Part shown: positions 6,586-9,971 of the stretch, in pieces | How positions within the stretch are numbered: the stretch's first letter is position 1 | Layout: each line of letters begins with the position of its first letter | NCBI GenBank assembly: GCA_034189035.1 | Contig: JAXHVA010000131.1 | Coordinates: forward strand, 1 to 9,971 | Source of the DNA: JAUXFK01 sp034189035 | GTDB taxonomy: Bacteria > Desulfobacterota > UBA8473 | Direction of reading: 5' to 3' | Length of the DNA: 9,971 nt | The notes under the pieces: generated by a model | What the model saw: the letters and a program-made list of their open reading frames with translations, nothing else | What the model was told of the DNA's origin: nothing | The model's database searches: none | Program-made: the position numbers and the translations under genes

Positions 6586-9500
6586 TTAGAATCTGACTTT
6601 GGCTTTTACATAATCAAAGGAGCCGTCAATGAGCCATGCATTCAGTTGAGCAAGGTCTTTTAATTGTTGACCGCGAAATCGTGTAACTGCTGCATAACCT
6701 ACTAGCAAATCGCTTAAGGAACTCATGTCCCCCCATAATTTCTCAAACTGCGCCACAGGATAGACATCTGTCTGTCCGTGTCCCCAGAGGTATTTTACGT
6801 GCTTAATAGTGACATATGTCGGAATCCTTTTCTCTACGATATGAATCGCTGCAACGATTTCTTCCTTGAGTTCAGGACTCCCTTCCGCCCTCAAAATCAA
6901 ATCCCTGTCAAGCTGAAAAAAGCCAAGGAGCGCATCGATTGAAATCCAATGTGTCAATGTATTATAGTAAGAAAGGATATATTCGTCCTCTTCTCGGGGT
7001 AGGGCGAGCCCTTCTATCAATCGGAGATGCCCGTCAATTCGTGCTAAGCCACCCCCCCGATCTTCGATTCGCCGTGGTGTCACTTCGAATGTCAAAGTTT
7101 TCCGTTCGGCGATATGCATCCCCAGTATAGAAGGATCAATAGAGGCCCCCATTGTATCGATGTTATGACATAATAAATATTTCAAATGCGGATTATCATT
7201 TAGAACATGAGCGAGCTTTCCATTCTTAATCATATTCGGGATTTCATACCAGTGTCCAGGAGGGTTAAATCGAAGAAAAGGGCGATTTTCCGTATAATCT
7301 TCCCCTTCTCCTTTGGACTTTGCCCATTCTACTAACGCTCTGCGAAGGTCATCTTGGACTTTCTGAGAGGTATCAACAAGTTTCTGGTGTAATTGTTCTT
7401 CCCATAAAAAACGAAGATCTCGTTCCATAGGATATACCCTGTGCCCGATTGTACTTGCAGACGAAAGATATATAGGAACAGGACCATCGTAACGAAGTAC
7501 TTTCTTTATATAACTGTCTATGGCATCATGAGTCAGATAACTCGTCGTAAAAATGTGGGGGAGACGACAGCCGAATTCTTGTCCTGTCCTTCTTGTCTTT
7601 GCGAGATGGATCTCTATGAAGGTTCTGTACTTCTCATCCATTTTCACAAAAGGACTGACAGGCTTTACAACTGCTGCACCACTGGTCCATCGGCTGCCAA
7701 GACCGCCGGCAAGAGTGATCACACCAACTTCGTCTTTTCTGATGGCTTCATTGCCAATTTCAAGGAACTCTTTTTTCACGTTTCCACATTCAAAATGAAA
7801 CAGGTCCTCATATCGGACATCCTGAACATCAGTGGATGGATGAAGCCTGTTTCTTGAAAGCCCAATAATACCTTTCTTTAACAGAGTCTGCATGTGCTCG
7901 TGAGAGATTGGATCAAACCCAAAGCGTTCTTTTATTTCAGAGGCGTTCTCAGCTCTATTCTCAATGCTCGATCCAGTATAATCTTCTTCAGAGTGCAGGA
8001 CAATTTCAGGAACTCTGGCGTCTCGTTGATTCAAGATGTAAGAAGTATTCCCTTTATGATTGACGGCAAAGTCGTAAACAACGGGATCAATAATAAAAGG
8101 GAAGGAATACCTGTATAGAGATTTCAGCTCCTTCATAATACTGAAAACTCTTTCCTTGAACGATTCCTTTACGCTTGGGTCTACGACAAATGCCATGCCG
8201 CCGCCGGACATACCTCCCAGCATAAGAAAGCCCCAGAAATCATCTCGAAATTCTTCTCTGACTTTTGAAATCAAACTCTCAGTAAAAGCGTTATTGACAG
8301 TTGGGATGATCGTTTGTAAGGCTGTGTCCCAGTCTTCAGTTGTAAGAATTCCAAATTTCCTCATGTTTCCCATGCTTAGTGCATTGACAATTTGAGGAAA
8401 GAGTGCAACCCCCTTTTTTCGAGCATCCCATTCCTTTTCGTATCGTAACAGGTATTTCTTCGTAACCATCTCAAGAATAGGGCCCACATCTTGAGAGATG
8501 CCGCCATGCACAAGGACCAGAGAGTTCAGCAGCCTTTTCTCTACCTTATCTGGAATAGCCTCTTTGGCTAGCACATTATACTCCGGAAGCAAACACCCTC
8601 GGCTGATGCCGTTTTCAGGATCTCCAGGAGCCGCCTTTTTACCGGTGATTACTTTGAAACCGGGCCACAATCCACCCGAATCCTGCCACCCTCCGGCAGA
8701 GCCGCCCAGCCATTCGCCCAGAATTGCCCGGGAAACAATAATTTTCCTGTCCGTGTTCGATATGATCCCTGAAAGGTTATGAATCTGGCCGCTAAACCTC
8801 ATTAACGCGCTTATAATCGTTGCCAATAAAGTAGTACTGACCGCCAGGCGTGATCCCTTGGGAATAGCGTTTACTCGTGTAATGACCTCAATGCCCCCCT
8901 GTTTTTTCATGAGCGTCTTCATGATATCATTGACCGAAATGTCTCTTTTTTCAAACGAAGGGGGAACTATACCGGAAGCAACAACCCCGGCTTTCAATAA
9001 GGAGAGATAATCGTTTCCAAAATCAAATAATTCCTGTATTGTAAGAACTTTTTTTGAGGCCTTAAGATCAATTGAGGTTAAATGGATCCCCGGTTCTTTG
9101 CTGAAGCGACAGTAACACTCACAGGGGGGGGATAAGGGCCCATCATGGCCATGCCTTTTCAAATCGATTGATATGTTGAAGACTTTCGCCCCTTCAGGAT
9201 AATCCATTCCTAAAAAAAATATATCGGACCATCCGCAATGGGAGGGATCAAGCCTGACAGGACAAGTCTCCAGAAGAACCGGATAATTACCGGTTGCAAT
9301 GTCAGGTGAGGTGAGTTCTTTTGCAACTGTGAAAGGATAATCTTCTAATCCATTGGTATTGAAAAGGTGATAATTTTCATGCCTCTGACTGATAGACAAC
9401 TTGACCTGATCCAGGAGGTAATCAAACGCAAGATGATAGTAGGAATCAGCAAGGGCACTGCATATTCCGCCTGTAAATCCATGTTTGGCAGCTTCATACA

Positions 9501-9831
9501 GGTAGATATGGATCGCCTGTTCAAAATCACGATTAAAAGAAGCCTGAACTCCTGGAAACGGTATTTTACCATCTGATGGAATCTTATTATTTTCCTGTAG
9601 ATAAAAACGATACAGGGCAAAAAGATACATGGATGCACGGACCTTATGATAGAGATTTTCAGAAGAGGTGCGAAATTCATTAAGCTCAGCCGCATATTGT
9701 AACAGATCATCTTTCCTTGCATTCTGGAGCAAAGAATTGATCGAACGATTGCGCAGTGTTTCGTTCTCACTTACTATCGCTTCTATGAGCTGGCTATATC
9801 CGTTTAACTTTTCAGTAAAATCCGATTGCAT
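6586..9831 (-). CDS. Fusion of fucokinase-like GHMP sugar kinase and UDPGP-type nucleotidyltransferase
   Basis: The 1081-residue protein combines two enzymes. Residues 1 to about 180 are helical and match no family I recognise. Residues about 185-570 are a GHMP kinase closest to L-fucokinases: RLDPSHCGWSDI (193-204), the phosphate loop PKGSRLAVST (324-333), GGWQDSGGLWPG (380-391) and the C-terminal LGGMSGGG motif (538-545). Residues about 700-1081 are a UDPGP-family pyrophosphorylase: LAGGLGSRW (707-715), PPGH (857-860), HNIDTMGA (889-896), GGGLARIDG (926-934) and a C-terminal FEKLWGDM (1029-1036). The expected chemistry is phosphorylation of a free sugar at C1, then transfer to a nucleotide, probably UTP. 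In the Bacteroides fucose enzyme Fkp the order is reversed (pyrophosphorylase first). The phosphate loop departs from the usual GSGLGTSS. The start at 9831 is supported by GGAGGA at 9846-9841. Any upstream gene or promoter is lost in the G run that ends the window. A DUF362 gene follows. Domains are firm; the sugar is unknown. Confidence 0.88.
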   Translation of the reverse strand: MQSDFTEKLNGYSQLIEAIVSENETLRNRSINSLLQNARKDDLLQYAAELNEFRTSSENLYHKVRASMYLFALYRFYLQENNKIPSDGKIPFPGVQASFNRDFEQAIHIYLYEAAKHGFTGGICSALADSYYHLAFDYLLDQVKLSISQRHENYHLFNTNGLEDYPFTVAKELTSPDIATGNYPVLLETCPVRLDPSHCGWSDIFFLGMDYPEGAKVFNISIDLKRHGHDGPLSPPCECYCRFSKEPGIHLTSIDLKASKKVLTIQELFDFGNDYLSLLKAGVVASGIVPPSFEKRDISVNDIMKTLMKKQGGIEVITRVNAIPKGSRLAVSTTLLATIISALMRFSGQIHNLSGIISNTDRKIIVSRAILGEWLGGSAGGWQDSGGLWPGFKVITGKKAAPGDPENGISRGCLLPEYNVLAKEAIPDKVEKRLLNSLVLVHGGISQDVGPILEMVTKKYLLRYEKEWDARKKGVALFPQIVNALSMGNMRKFGILTTEDWDTALQTIIPTVNNAFTESLISKVREEFRDDFWGFLMLGGMSGGGMAFVVDPSVKESFKERVFSIMKELKSLYRYSFPFIIDPVVYDFAVNHKGNTSYILNQRDARVPEIVLHSEEDYTGSSIENRAENASEIKERFGFDPISHEHMQTLLKKGIIGLSRNRLHPSTDVQDVRYEDLFHFECGNVKKEFLEIGNEAIRKDEVGVITLAGGLGSRWTSGAAVVKPVSPFVKMDEKYRTFIEIHLAKTRRTGQEFGCRLPHIFTTSYLTHDAIDSYIKKVLRYDGPVPIYLSSASTIGHRVYPMERDLRFLWEEQLHQKLVDTSQKVQDDLRRALVEWAKSKGEGEDYTENRPFLRFNPPGHWYEIPNMIKNGKLAHVLNDNPHLKYLLCHNIDTMGASIDPSILGMHIAERKTLTFEVTPRRIEDRGGGLARIDGHLRLIEGLALPREEDEYILSYYNTLTHWISIDALLGFFQLDRDLILRAEGSPELKEEIVAAIHIVEKRIPTYVTIKHVKYLWGHGQTDVYPVAQFEKLWGDMSSLSDLLVGYAAVTRFRGQQLKDLAQLNAWLIDGSFDYVKAKVRF

Positions 9832-9864
9832 AGTCGAAAATCCTCCAGGATACGGATGAGTTTA

Positions 9865-9971
<107 letters not shown>

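Noticed and set aside
7441..7857. 138-residue plus-strand frame inside the kinase/nucleotidyltransferase gene
   Set aside because: It overlaps the conserved UDPGP-domain coding sequence on the other strand and resembles no family.
9121..9131. G run inside the kinase gene as a possible frameshift
   Set aside because: The frame stays open through it and the flanking sequence keeps the same domain similarity on both sides, so the count appears right.

Overview
The window is about 10 kb of bacterial DNA of moderate G+C. All intact genes lie on the minus strand, in two probable operons separated by a degenerate region of roughly 950 bases. The right end runs into 85 uninterrupted G residues, which look like a sequencing or assembly artefact. 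The NtrC-type sigma-54 activator and the large sugar-nucleotide fusion enzyme would fit a Desulfobacterota (deltaproteobacterial) or similar Gram-negative anaerobe, but this assignment is a guess. No rRNA, tRNA or CRISPR was seen.

Right-hand operon (9831 down to 5453). First comes a 1081-residue fusion of a helical N-terminal region, a fucokinase-like GHMP sugar kinase and a UDPGP-type sugar-1-phosphate nucleotidyltransferase. It could convert a free sugar to an NDP-sugar in two steps. A DUF362 protein of unknown role follows after 95 bases.

Middle (5452 to 4487). This holds a plus-strand C-terminal remnant of an ISL3-type transposase, AT-rich DNA with no convincing gene, a 104-base element bounded by imperfect 12-base inverted repeats, and a candidate promoter for the left operon.

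Left-hand operon (4486 down to about 100). It encodes a sigma-54-dependent regulator of unusual architecture: no sensor in front, AAA+ domain, Fis-type HTH, then about 430 residues of TPR-like repeats. Thirteen bases later comes a DUF917 (S-methyl thiohydantoin desulfurase-like) protein whose frame is broken at an 11-base G tract in its glycine-rich motif. Next is an Asp/Glu/hydantoin racemase-family protein, also frame-disrupted. A rho-independent terminator at 65-93 closes the unit. DUF917 proteins and racemases of this type recur near hydantoinase genes, so this looks like a regulated module acting on a hydantoin or related cyclic amide.

Several reading-frame problems coincide with homopolymers or lie near the window edge, so sequence error should be considered before calling pseudogenes.
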